A DNA stretch of 64,000 bases from Hyaloscypha bicolor E (lineage: Eukaryota > Ascomycota > Leotiomycetes > Helotiales > Hyaloscyphaceae). Below the pieces are notes generated by a model that saw nothing but the letters and a program-made list of their open reading frames with translations, was not told the origin of the DNA and ran no database searches. Position 1 is the first letter of the stretch, and each line of letters begins with the position of its first letter. The stretch lies in contig NW_020194655.1 in NCBI RefSeq assembly GCF_002865645.1, positions 124,001 to 188,000 of the forward strand. Direction: 5' to 3'. This document shows, in pieces, positions 1 to 11,393 of this stretch. A program made the translations under genes and the position numbers.

Positions 1-3000
1 ATGGATCAAGAAAATGCGACGGCAGACCTTGGAGCTTTGGCATCAGGGAAGAAATCAATGCCAATAGAGAAACTAAGTAAGAAATCACGGAGCAAGAGTA
101 TTGGACCTGGAGGATTGGATGCGCTGAAGGATACATCTGGAAACAGGCGCAAAGTAGGTCTCAAGATCAACAATTAAGCTACACAGCTAACAGACATCAA
201 GTCCGTAGCTTCTGTTCCCCACCCTCCTCCGAAATCAATCCTCAAACCGACAATGCCTCCTCTTCGAGAGATTCCAGCACATATTTCGACGCGCAAAGGA
301 AGTCCGAAGAAAGCTACCCTGCCTCAGACCACCGAGAAACTCATTGACTTCGACATTGCCCCAAAGATCACTGGCTCAGACAGTCTCCCAAATCCCTTTG
401 AAATCGATAGCAGTGTTGCCGTCAACGAAACGCGCGTTGCATTGAGGACAGAGGAGGATCAACAAGCCGCTGCAAGAGCACGCGAGGAGAAGGAAAGAGA
501 AGAATTGGAGAAAGAGGTCATTTCACGCCGGGATGCGCGAAGAAAATCCCTCGCTAATCGTCGAGTATCGTTTGCACCTGAAGCCACACTGCATACTTGG
601 GATGTTGTGGTCGAATATCAAGATTCTACAACATCCTCGAATTCTACCCGACGAGCTTCATCGGCATCTGGTGGATCTGCAGGATCACCTCACCCAAAAT
701 CATCTGATGCACCGAACTCTGATCCTTCGGAACCACCGTCGACCCCACCTGAGCAGGTTGAAGAGGATACGATCACTGCAAGCCCCGCCGATCAGCGCAA
801 GATGCATCAGAAGAAGCGCCGGAGAAGCTCAGGCATCCCTCCCATGAATTTCAATAACCCCGATGATGAAGGTTTCTCTTCGAGTCCTTTTAGTGGAAGT
901 TCTGCTGGTGATGCCGATGAAGTAATCGAAGACGACTCAGCTAATTCGAACAGCGACTCTGGAGATGATGATGGAACAATGATGAGCCTTGATGGAGGAG
1001 AAACCACAAATATGTCAATGGCATCGGTTAATTCTGGTTCGAGTACTGGCTCAAGCACGCGGTTGGAAGAAGCGCTGAGATTAGCAGCACGTCAAGCCGG
1101 CACACAAGGCATTGAATTTGATGAACACGGAGGCGAAGTGGCAGAAGAGGAAGAAGAGGTTGTCGCCTCTTTTGCACCTTGGGCAAAGAAGAGCGCCATC
1201 CAAAATCTGGAATCTGAACAGGATCAGGAGAACCTGAATCCTTACTCTCCAGCCTTCAAGGCAGGCGCTCCACCAGAAGAGGAAGACGAGGAGATGACAA
1301 TGGACATGACCCATGCAGTGGGCGGCATCCTTCCTGCTCAACAACCCGAAGATGATGAAATGTCAATGGATGTTACTCGCGCATTTGGAGGCATCATCAC
1401 GAACGAAGCCTCGAAACCTACACGAAGAAAGTCAATGGCATCAAATCGTCGACAAAGCACGCGCCGGAGAGCTTCAGACGAAACAACAGCATTAGAAGAC
1501 GCTACTATGGATCTCACAATGGCAATCGGAGGAATCCAGCCTTCCCAAGATGAGACAGTCTCCAAGGATGATGAAGACGTGACCATGGAATTCACATCTG
1601 TTGTTGGTGGAGTGCTGTCGCAATTCAATCAACCGGCTAAGCCAGGCAGGAGACCATCTGTGGCAAAACAGAGCAAACGAAGTCGAGAAAGTATGGAGTC
1701 CAGCGCTGGAGACGATACAATGGACATGACGCTTGCCATTGGTGGAATCATGCCATCAATCACCGAAGCATACACTGCTGAACAAGACGCAACTGTGGGT
1801 ATGGATATGACCACAGCTCTTGGTAGCATATTACCTCCTCAACGAAGCACTGGAAGCAGATCCCAAGCAAAGAAGATCATGGAGATGGAGACGGATCTTG
1901 GCAGCTCACCATTCCAAGCGGAAGTTCTCGCAAACTCACCGCCAAAGGTTACCGCCCCCACTCATACAATCGCTTCGGAAACTGGCAGCCCAAGTCTTGC
2001 AGCATTCCGTGGAAAAGGACTTCGCCGTAGTGGAGATGCTCGACCTTCAACGACTCCAAAGTCAAGACTTAGCGCTGGCGGGACACCCGTCAAGAAGCCA
2101 GCAACACCATCGAAGCCACTTACTCCACAACCTCCTCGCCCAACAACACCAGGAAAGACTCCACCTTCTAAAAACGTTGCCGTGCGTACATCTTCACCAA
2201 AGCGACTTTTCACAGAAGAGATCAAAGCCTCATCAGCAACCAAGAAGGCTGCCACTCCCAATAAATTATTCCAGAAGGACAAAACCACCGGGCTTGCGAC
2301 CCCGAGTTTTGTGCTCACCCCTCAACCAAGACGACCCTCTGGTATTGGTCTCGACAAGACTGGACTTGGTTCTCCTTATGTCGCTGCTCTGCTCGATCGC
2401 AGAGGTTCAATTGGAGATCAAGCACGATCATTCGTTCCCAGCCAGCTTGATCAGGCTGCTCATGGCGTACGTTTCGATGATCCTCGTGCCATGGAGGACG
2501 AAATCGACAGAGAACGCGAGCTGGACGAAGATCGAGAAAACGGTCGCAAGATCATGGAACGTGAAGCTGACCAGGGCGAAGAAGAGAATGCAACTCTCAA
2601 TCTTAAGGAATTGATCCAGACCATGACCCCAAAGAAGAAGCCGTTGAGAGGCCGGAAAAGCTTGCATGTTGGTGCTGCTAAAGGCATTCTTGGCAAGCGG
2701 CCTGCCGAGCTCGATGAGGATGATGATGAAGAGGACAACTCGGGGGTTAAGCGTCTGAAGAATCACCAAGGTAGCCCTGTCAAGAATGTCAAGCTTCAAG
2801 CGCCACCAACCAAGACCGGGACAACTACTGGACGCACGACTCGAGCGGCTCGAAAGAGCTTGGATGAAACCATCAACTCTTCCACAACCCCGACCACAAG
2901 TACTTCTCCAGAAAAGGCCAAAATCACAACACCTCGTCATCAAGGCCGCTTCAAGGATGCAGAAGCACAGCCTCCAACTAAGCATATTGGCCCTCCAGTC

Positions 3001-4652
3001 GAGAAAGAACCCATCGAAAACCCGGAGGTCGACGAGGAGAGCTTTGGTGATGATCGCATCCAGCTGCAAGACTTCCTGAATATGACAAGCATTCGCTTCA
3101 TGGAATTGACGACCACCAAGCGCAGACACACTGTGGCACCAAAGGCTTCAGAGAAGGAGCCTGGGGATGGAAAGCCGGTGTCGCTGGAAGACTGTGTTGC
3201 CGCAGGTGCTGCCACCATCCCAATGCTCGAGCTTTTCCAGCATGTAAGTTCAGACGGCCTATTTATGACGCGGAGCTACCCACTGACACCCACAGGCATG
3301 CCATGAACTCAAGCGCTCCATCTCTGAAGGCCGCAAGACCGTTCGCGAGATTGAGACCAAAACCTTTGAGGAGAACCCTCCTCTCTTTCGCGAGTACATC
3401 TCGGCTACGCCTGACATTAAGATTGTAATGGATAATCAATTGAAAAATGTCAAGACTCACTCCAGACTCTTGAGCAAAGGACTCTGGTACGACTGGAGAA
3501 TGACTCTTCTTGGGACTTTGAAGGAAGGTCTCTTCAAAACTGCCGAGGGAATGATCTCAGATGAAGAGCTTCTTGACCAACAACAAGCATTTCTCGAGTC
3601 TGTATTGCCTCAGCTTATCCAACAAGCCGATCAACTCCAGCAACAAGAAGCAGACCTTCGGTTGGCGGCCGAGGAAATCGCCAATTGTGACCACGAGGAA
3701 CTCAGCGACGCTCGCCAAAAGCTCATCACTGCCGATGCAGATATTGATGCCAAGAAGCGTCTAATTGCTGAGTTGAGAAAGCAGTTACAAGGGAAGGAAG
3801 CTGAAATCGAAGCTGGCAACGAGAAGAAACAAGCATACATGGAAGAAATTCGTGACGCTGAGAAGATCAGAGAGGAGTGCAGAGGCTGGACTTCAAGCGA
3901 GATCAGCGTTCTGAAATGTACGTCTCACTACTCATTCAATTGCCAGACTTGACTAATTCCATATAGCGAGAGTTGATGCGATCGAGAGGGAGCATGGCTG
4001 GACTATCACTGGTGTGTCCGGCACAACGACTTCTATGACCTATCGAAAAGAGATCGAACTTGTCTTCGATGCATCCTCATTCTTATCAGCCAAATCGAAT
4101 GCTGCTGGCAAGCGATCTCAAAATTCTCGCATCGATCTCTGGTACATCGGTGCCAACCGAGAGCTGAATCCTCGTCCATTGACCGCAGAGAAGGAGTTCT
4201 TCCTTCAAAGTATCCGAGATTACATTCGAGGACTACCTCAAGCCCAGACACCCGTTAAGGATCTTCTCGCTGCCGTCAGCGTGTCATGGAACAAAGCTAC
4301 CACCGTTGTGGATGATATCCGCCTGCTGAATGTCAGCTCCCCTACCGAAATCAGCAAAACATCAGACGAGTCAATTATGATCAAGTCGGCGCTCTTGATT
4401 GGACCCTTGACGACAAAAGTCGAGATTGCGTTCCACTTGACCAGTCGTAGCGGCGAGAATGGCATCGATGTGGAGGTTTCCCCAAGCGCCACGGTTGTGT
4501 ATGGAGAACGCTTCAATGAACCGAAGATGGGAGAGTTCTTATTGAACAGGTGTGGTGATGCTGTGGAGGAGAAGGGTGCGGGCACGAAGTCGTCTTGGGG
4601 TGCTGCTGTCGCTGAGTTGGCGGAGAAGCTGCTTGCGCGAGGACGTAAATAA
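1..4652 (+). CDS. spc7: Kinetochore scaffold Spc7/Spc105 (KNL1)
   Basis: Outer-kinetochore scaffold of the KMN network; in this family it recruits Bub1/Bub3 and PP1 to kinetochores. Exons read as 1-153, 202-3243, 3296-3917 and 3967-4652, giving 1500 residues; exon sums stay in frame. Seen: a SILK motif (residues 63-66) and RVSF (172-175), the two PP1-docking motifs of KNL1; six MELT-like repeats at about 415-590 (MDMT, MDVT, MDLT, MEFT, MDMT, MDMT), the sites for Mps1 phosphorylation and Bub3 binding; long basic disordered tracts; a coiled coil around 1130-1270; and a C-terminal region matching the RWD-containing Mis12-binding end. Intron 1 must end at AAG (201) to stay open, an unusual acceptor. 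The window starts exactly at the ATG, so the promoter is not visible. Length is typical for fungal Spc7. Confidence 0.95.
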
Positions 4653-5144
4653 TTTTGACATTGATGTTTTGATGTGGAACACGAGGAGTTTGGGAAAGCA
4701 TGGGTTCTCGGATAGTGTCAGGATGGCATTGGGGAGTTTGGAGTGATACTATGTAGGAGTTATGATCAATGACAGCTTGTGAGAGAAGAACAATTCTATC
4801 ACTATATTTCCCCAATGTCATTTGGTCCCAGTGCTCGGTTACGTCTCATTGCAGTAATATATCGCTTATAATTTGAGTAACATGACGCTTATGTACTTTA
4901 ATTAAATTAGAATATATATTCATGAACATTTATGAAGACTAGTTATTTCCAGGTCATGTGACTAGATAGAAAACTTAGTATTGTTTTCGGCGCTAATAAT
5001 TACAGTTATACTATAGCCCGACAAAAGGTAATTTATATGTGATCAAGAACCGCGTTCTTGGCCGTTATTAGCACTTATATGACTTAGAGTCACTGAAACT
5101 AGCACGTGATGCATCAGACAGCATTATCGAGCCTCGCTACCTCC
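4653..5144. other. Intergenic, possible decayed left half of a MITE
   Basis: No gene is seen. From about 4850 the DNA is AT-rich and contains short stretches resembling the left half of the 58993-59558 MITE, for example TATAGCCCGACAAAAGGTAA near 5013 beside its GTAGCCCTAGTAAAGGTAAG. No left terminal repeat could be found, so a full-length old copy is possible but unproven. Confidence 0.4.
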
Positions 5145-5349
5145 GTCCTTTCTCATTGGATAGCGAGGTGGCGCTAGAGAGGCGCTAGGGCAGGATCTTC
5201 ACCGGATTCGGCTAGTTTGTTGCATGTTAGTCACGTGTTGCATTTATCAAATTAATTATGAATATTCATGATTTAATCTAATTAATGAGTATATTTCTGA
5301 CTAGACTAGATTAATAGCTATTAATCTAATCTAATCATTTGACACACTG
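5145..5349 (+). mobile_element. MITE right half, copy A (hAT-type family)
   Basis: The segment matches the right half of the complete element at 58993-59558. It has the same GTGGCGCTAGAG-GGCGCTAG core, the GGCTAG-TTGT-CACGTG stretch, and the same terminal repeat TTTGACACACTG at 5338-5349. The subterminal pentamer is TAATC/GATTA rather than the TACTC/GAGTA of the complete copy. The left half is missing or too diverged to place. It lies between the Spc7 terminator and the OPT promoter. Confidence 0.75.
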
Positions 5350-5775
5350 GAAACTTGACATTGAGAGGTGGCGGATCAAGCTTTCTGCTAAGCTTTGGGG
5401 CTTCGGGCTAGCGGCGGCCGGCTCTAGACTCTGTTAGGCAGCTCGCATCACTTGAAGATCAATAACGCAAGGCCTGTTGATTTTGCCGACCAATGAACAT
5501 GCCGACCACTTATCAGTGTCGCCGATCGCAGTCGACCGAGGGCGCATCGACGCCGAAGTTGTGCAACGCCTGTGACAACTGTGACGCCAATGGATGGTGG
5601 GAATCGGCTATTTCCCAATCTATCTTTCCATTAACCCTGACAGCAACCTGGACATTAACGGCAGGTGTCACAAGGGATGTCTACTTTCGAACGTAAATAA
5701 CATAGGGTGTTGCTCCCCCGTTGAAATTATTTCCCTCCCTTGCGCGGTATTGCGTACGCTGTTCTTTCCCTCATC
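5350..5775 (+). promoter_or_regulatory. Upstream region of the OPT transporter gene
   Basis: 426 bp between the MITE end and the transporter start. No convincing open frame and no recognised factor site; it presumably carries the promoter and 5' leader. A short ORF at 5493-5696 with several CXXC-like cysteines has no family resemblance and is not called. Confidence 0.4.
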
Positions 5776-8348
5776 ATGGCAAGTCAACTTCACCAAAGAT
5801 CTGGTTTTGCCAGGACCGATACCGACAAGGTATCGCCCGAGGATGAAAACGTAGCACCGACCTCTGCTCTCGATTCTGAGAAAGCATTCGACAGGACCCC
5901 AGACATCGCGTATCTCGGGGATGAATCTCCGCTCTTCGATGCTTCGAAGGAAGATCATTTTGGAGAGACTGCTGTCCTTACCGATGCCAAAGATGTTCTT
6001 ACTCATGTTATTCACGTGGATGATGATCCATCTTTGAGCCCCTGGACTTTTCGTGCTTTCTTTCTGGGTATGTCTCAACTTTCTTCCCAGGCAAGAACCG
6101 GCTAACAGTGTAATACAGGGATTGGATTGGCAATTTTCGCCTCCGTTCTCCAAGAGATCTACTATTTCAAGCCTCAAGCTATCTACGTCTCCATCGTTTT
6201 CATGACCGTCATCGGCTATGCACTCGGGGAATTCATGTCCTTTATCCCTAGAATTGGGCCTGTCGGCAAATTTCTGAATCCTTTTCCATTCAACTCGAAG
6301 GAGCATGCCTTTATCGTTATTATGGCTTCCGCAGCAGCCACCAATGCAGTCTCAACGGAGATTTTGGCTGCTCAAAGGTTGTACTACAACATGGATCCGA
6401 ATGCTGGCGCAGCCATCTTCCTGGTCATTTCTTCACAGCTTCTTGGATTCGGTATTGCTGGCCTCCTTCGCTCTGTCCTTGTGCAACCTACGAGGTAAGC
6501 ATGCACTTTCAAAAGTTATTGTGCCCAGTTAACCCAGACCAGGATGTTGTGGCCAATCAATATCCCAATCGTCACTCTCATCGAGACGCTGCACCGCGAC
6601 AAGCGAGAGACTCGATTCCGCCTAAAAGTCTTCTGGATCGTCTTCGGCATCCTCTTCGTCTGGGAAATCATTCCCGAATGGATCTTCCCTGTCCTGCAAG
6701 GTGTCTCTATCTTCTGTCTCGCCAAGCAAAACAGCCTACTCTTCACTAACCTCTTTGGTGGGTCCTCCGGAAACGAAGGTCTCGGTTTCCTCTCCGTCTG
6801 CTTCGATTGGCAATATATCGCCAGTTTGGGTTCACCAATGTGGTTGCCCCTTTACACACTGACCAACAGCACCATCGGCTATTTGCTCTGCATCGTCCTA
6901 TTTATGGGCCTCTACTACGGCAACGTTTGGGAGTCACAAAATTTCCCTTTCCTCTCCCAACTACTGTACGACAACTCCTCCAACTCGACTTCCTTCTCCC
7001 CCTACAACCTCAGCCTGATCCTCACCCCCGACAACGAAATCAATCGCGCAGGTCTCGAGCAGAACGGAGTTCCTTATCTCACCGGGACTTACATTGGCTA
7101 CCTCATCACCACGAACATGGGCCTCACAGCAACGATTGTACACATGTTCCTCTGGAACTTTGACGACATCAAAGCCGGTTGGGCGTTCCTTGCCCCCTCT
7201 AACCTCCGCAAACTCCTGCAACCCTCGTTTTGGAAATTCTGGCAAGGCGGCAAATCCCTTGAAGAACACAAACGTCAAGTCCTTGAGGACCCAAATATGG
7301 ACCCACATTACAAAATGATGGTGCAATCAGGTTACTCCGAAGTTCCAGACTGGTGGTACGGTCTCGTCCTCTTCACCTCCTTTGTCGTGGGACTCGGCAC
7401 TCTTTACGGCATCCAATCAACGCTCCCGTGGTGGGGCTACATAATCTCGAATCTCTTCGCATTGCTCTTCATCTTATTCTTCGGTGCTCAGATGGGATTG
7501 ACCGGCTTTCAGTTCAACCAACAGCCCATCATCCAGATGGTAGCAGGCTACATTCATCCTGGGAAGCCGCTCGCGAACATGTACTTCACCGTCTTCGGCT
7601 TCAACGGCGTACAACAGGGCCAATGGCTCTGCCGCGACCTGAAAGTCGCACAATTGGTGCATCTATCACCCAAGTCAACATTCACAGCACAGATGACCGG
7701 TGCGGTCATCGGCGCGATCTTCAACTACGTAATGATGAAGACCATTGTAACAAACCAGTTCGAGATCTTGACCTCGATCGAAGGCTCAAATATTTGGTCT
7801 GGGCAGAACGTGCAGCAGTACAACACTTTAGCGATCGCCTGGAGCATCGCAGGCGATATGTTCAGTATTGGAGCACGGTATCAATGGGTCACTATCGCGT
7901 ACCTCATTGGGTTTATTGTGCCTGTCCCATTCTGGTTGATTTATAGATATACGAAGATCCGATTCTTCAATTACATTAATCTAAGTATCATACTCTGGTA
8001 TATGGGTACGTCTGCGCGCCTGCGAGAATCCCCTCTCTTCCACCCGTACTGACGTAAACAGGCTGGCTCTTCGTCGGCATCAACTCCTCAATCCTGTCCT
8101 ACTTCGCCATCGGCTTCTTCGCTCAATTTTACCTTCGCAAGTACCGGCCCGCACTCTTCGTGAAGTACAACTACCTCGTCTCCGCCGCTTTGGATGGCGG
8201 AACACAGGTCATTGTTTTCATCTTGAGTTTTGCGGTGTTTGGCGGCGGTGGAGTGGCACATGATTTCCCGACTTGGGGCGGTAATAATGGGGGTGTGGGG
8301 AATGGGAAGAATTTGGATTATTGTATGTTTAATCCTGCCAATGGTTAG
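5776..8348 (+). CDS. OPT-family oligopeptide transporter
   Basis: Proton-coupled plasma-membrane importer of small peptides of the OPT family. Exons 5776-6067, 6119-6494, 6543-8005 and 8062-8348 give 805 residues, normal for fungal OPTs; all introns are GT-AG, 48-56 bp. Seen: an acidic soluble N-terminus (about 95 residues), then many hydrophobic segments, the NPFPFNSKEH loop, WEIIPEWIFP, GLGFLSVCFDWQY, and a late-family block GYIHPGKPLANMYFTVFGF. The region where many OPTs carry a KxPPR-like motif reads HLSPKSTF here, so substrate preference may differ. The first in-frame ATG after an upstream non-ATG extension was chosen. C-terminus ends with a conserved-looking LDYCMFNPANG. Peptide against siderophore or glutathione substrate cannot be decided from sequence. 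Confidence 0.93.
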
Positions 8349-9516
8349 ATTGTTGGTTGAGATGATGAGGGTGGGGCTTGGAGCAGTGAATGGCGAGAAA
8401 TGGGAAAAGGGTATTTTTAAGCGATGCCTCCAATTTCGAAGGAGAATATCTCCACATTTCGGCTTTCTTGGCAGCTTTTCGTTGTCGCCGTCGCCTCAAG
8501 CGATTCGGCCTGCTAGAGCTCGAAGGGGATATCAATACTAAAAATTCGAGCGAACCAAAGTATAAGAGTGAAGGTAGTACCGTAGTTTCAAGTATCTGTT
8601 TCCTGATTAGACGTCTTGTTTTCTCCAAGAACGGAGAGAAAGTTGAGCTTAAGACCCTTCTGAGAGCGGGACGCACGGCTTTAATCTCCAGTTTGCCCAT
8701 CATCTTAAAACGGTTAAAGCTCATTGCGAGGAGGTTTGCGTTAACAGCAGGGTCCCAGATTCCTCAATTTCACTATCAACCCCGCATCAGGAGATCCAAG
8801 AATCGAGGGCAAAGTAAGGCTGACTCTCCCGCAATCACAGAAAATATCTGGATAATCAAGACATGCCAACGGAACTGACGTATTCTGGGCACGGAAACAG
8901 TCTGTTTAGGTTTGGAACACAATTTACCTCGAGAAATATTCCTCAATTTGGACATTAAAGTGAGTTTGAAAGCAATATAGTTTGTATGCTAAGACGGCTT
9001 TTGAGAGGATGGGATCAAATTCATACAATGCAGGTCTAAGAAACCCTTTGGCACAAAGGCTAAAAAGCCTCAAGTTGGTGAACTTTTGATGCTGCTCAAG
9101 TTGGAGAGAGGACGTGACAGCGCGTTGGGGGTCGAAATAGGGGTTATTTAAGCGAGATGCGCTACGAACCGTCACATTTCGCTAAGCAAACTCCTTGAAA
9201 ATCGTCCGCCGTATTAAAAAAGACGCAACAAAACCACCTAGAGATTTTTGACCGTCGCAACACAAGCAAAAGGAACTTGAGCTTCTTCTCTATCGCATGA
9301 AGCTTAATTATGAAATATCGGAGGTGATGGTGCTGCGATGCGGAATTTTCAGACCCGAGAGACTTTGGTGTTCCTTACGCTAGCGGAAGTGGACCATTTT
9401 CAAAGCAGGCTAAAGGTTTTCGACGCGTTTGACGGCGCATTTCAATGCACGATCAACAACCCCACATTTCCCGAAAACTCGGAATACTACGCGTGCGAAA
9501 AGAATATCAGGCCAAT
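8349..9516. other. Intergenic, no recognised gene
   Basis: 1.17 kb of normal base composition downstream of the transporter. A 162-codon open frame (8390-8878, plus) has no recognisable domain and no splice-supported extension. No repeats, RNA genes or transposon ends were recognised. Confidence 0.4.
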
Positions 9517-9900
9517 TTATGGTATATGAGCCATAGTTCTCAGATCTTCGAAACGTTTTCGAATTGATTGGCACTGTCGAAATCTGCGTCCAGCCTCCAA
9601 CTCATCGAGAACAACTGCTGGGACCTCGTCGAGCCCACCACGAGCGAGATTCAATGAAGACCGGACAGGTGACTCGATATCATAAGGCGTGCTGTGGGCT
9701 GCTATGCAAGCAGGAGGCTCCTCGAGAAAATTGTTAGAAGAAGAAGGCTCCAGCTCCCGGCAAAAGCTTGCCGTGGAGAGACAACCAAGTCGCGTATTTG
9801 GGGATTCAATGTTTTGCATACCTATGGTGCATCCTGAGAAGAGGAGCCGGGAGTCATTTGCAGTAATTAGACTTTTACCTTTCGAACCGGGTTGCTTCAT
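9517..9900 (-). CDS. Hypothetical 127-residue protein, uncertain
   Basis: Open frame from an ATG at 9900 down to 9517. The product is hydrophilic, serine-rich at the centre and basic at the end, with an acidic/basic helix-like stretch (LDELEAGRRFRQCQSIRKRF). I recognise no family. Composition is protein-like, but there is no second exon and no similarity I can name. It may be a fragment of a longer gene or chance. It lies 142 bp beyond the end of the minus-strand dehydrogenase gene. Confidence 0.3.
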   Translation of the reverse strand: MKQPGSKGKSLITANDSRLLFSGCTIGMQNIESPNTRLGCLSTASFCRELEPSSSNNFLEEPPACIAAHSTPYDIESPVRSSLNLARGGLDEVPAVVLDELEAGRRFRQCQSIRKRFEDLRTMAHIP

Positions 9901-10042
9901 TTTCGCTTGGATACCTCAAACGCGAAGTACACGGAGTCAACAGTTCATTTTTGAAGGTTGACTCATTTCGATCAGTCGTTTGTACCTCTACCATTCTCAA
10001 AAGAATATCACAACCCTACAGTCCTACAGCCCTTTCCCCCAG

Positions 10043-10840
10043 CTACCCATCAACATGGAAGATCTCCAACAAGGGCCCGATGGCTTTCCTCCAAGCCTCC
10101 CGCGCCATCTCAGGGAAGTGCCCAATGGCAATTTCTCTCTTCGGCTTGCCGTCTACGAGTGTGTCCAATTCCTTCATAGCATCGTCCAAGAAATCCCCAA
10201 GTGGGGTAGGCTTTGGTACTCTGTCTGACCCTCCAAGCATCTCGGTCATTCGCTCCTTGTGCATCACATCCAGCTCAGTGTCCACGTACGCCGGCGCCAG
10301 GTCAGTGACCGTGACGTTAGTCCCAGCCAACTGAGCACGAAGTGAAACCCCGAAGGAATGAAGTCCTGCCTTCGTGGGACCGTAAATTGGGAAGAACTGC
10401 ACGGGGATGTAGGCGAAAGCTGAAGAGATGAAAATGATGCTGCAAGGTTTTTCCAATGCCAAGAAATGCGGGACGAGTGTTTGGCATATGATCATTTGAG
10501 CAGTGAGGTTTGTGTTGACTTCTTTTGTGATGTCTTCCGGTGACGAGGAAGTAGGGTCCGTGAATGAGAACATGCTCTGGATGCTCGCGTTCACAATCAC
10601 AGTGTCGATGTCCTGGTATTTCTTGGTGAGTCCCGCGATGTTCCCTGCTAGTGTTGAGAGATCGCTGATGTCGAAGTTGGCAGTCTCTAAGCCTGAAAGC
10701 TCGGCTGTAAGGGAGGAGAGCCGTTCTTGTCGACGTCCTGTGGCGATGACTTTCTTTCCTTGGGCATGGATACGTCGTGCGAGGCCTGCTCCGATGCCAG
10801 AAGTGGCTCCAATGATGAGCACTGTTTGTTTGATAGACAT
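10043..10840 (-). CDS. Short-chain dehydrogenase/reductase
   Basis: Single-exon SDR of 265 residues, an NAD(P)-dependent oxidoreductase with a Rossmann fold. Seen: cofactor motif GATSGIG at residues 11-17; TGRR at 34-37, whose arginines favour NADP; NAS at 84-86 in place of the usual NNAG turn; catalytic serine in the ISS stretch (139/140); and Tyr153-x3-Lys157 (YGPTK). The layout resembles the DltE/YdfG-like classical SDR group. No signal peptide, so probably cytosolic. It is transcribed away from the Zn2Cys6-like regulator gene, with a 553-bp shared upstream region. The substrate cannot be inferred. Confidence 0.93.
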   Translation of the reverse strand: MSIKQTVLIIGATSGIGAGLARRIHAQGKKVIATGRRQERLSSLTAELSGLETANFDISDLSTLAGNIAGLTKKYQDIDTVIVNASIQSMFSFTDPTSSSPEDITKEVNTNLTAQMIICQTLVPHFLALEKPCSIIFISSAFAYIPVQFFPIYGPTKAGLHSFGVSLRAQLAGTNVTVTDLAPAYVDTELDVMHKERMTEMLGGSDRVPKPTPLGDFLDDAMKELDTLVDGKPKREIAIGHFPEMAREAWRKAIGPLLEIFHVDG

Positions 10841-11393
10841 CTTTGGAAGGATTGAGGAGAGGTAGAGGAAAAGTCTGAGTCCTTAGCGATGGGAATTTTG
10901 AAGCAGTAGGGGGATGAACACTATATACCTGTTCTGCTGGCTAGGGACCACTCAATTTTGCCATCTTGGAGTTGTACTTTCACAGCGTTGGCTATAGTGA
11001 GATCATGAATCTCACCGAAAGTGGCATGCAGCAGAGAGTTTCGAAGATTTTTGCCCCAATGCTTGGCTACATATTGCGCCCCAAGCAGCGAGTGTCACCG
11101 GCATTGTCGGAAGTATCGGGATTATCGTTCATAATCCCCGATATATCTCATCCACAGATTGACGCCAGATTTCTTTCACGATGAAGCGAAAGGTCGCTCT
11201 CATCTTGAATCTCATTGGTGGGAGGAGTGTGGTAAGCTAGGCTTGGACAGGTATGCAGCGGATAGTTTAACGCCACCCGCGCTGACAAATGGCTGATGTG
11301 GACTAACATCATCTCAACACCTTCTCGAGCTCCGAATCTGCTGACCGGAGTAATTCACTGCATTCCACATTGAACTTGATACTTGATTAGAAT
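10841..11393. promoter_or_regulatory. Divergent intergenic promoter region
   Basis: Shared upstream region of the minus-strand SDR and plus-strand regulator. A near-palindrome, TCGGGATTATCGTTCATAAT followed by CCCCGA (about 11114-11139), is the only notable structure. CGG triplets are present, but no clear spaced CGG pair typical of Zn2Cys6 sites was confirmed. Confidence 0.4.

Noticed and set aside
1820..2614. 264-codon plus-strand frame inside Spc7
   Set aside because: It is a shifted-frame shadow of the Spc7 exon; the true frame holds MELT repeats and family sequence.
8390..8878. 162-codon frame downstream of the OPT gene
   Set aside because: No domain, no plausible splice partners and unremarkable composition; likely chance.
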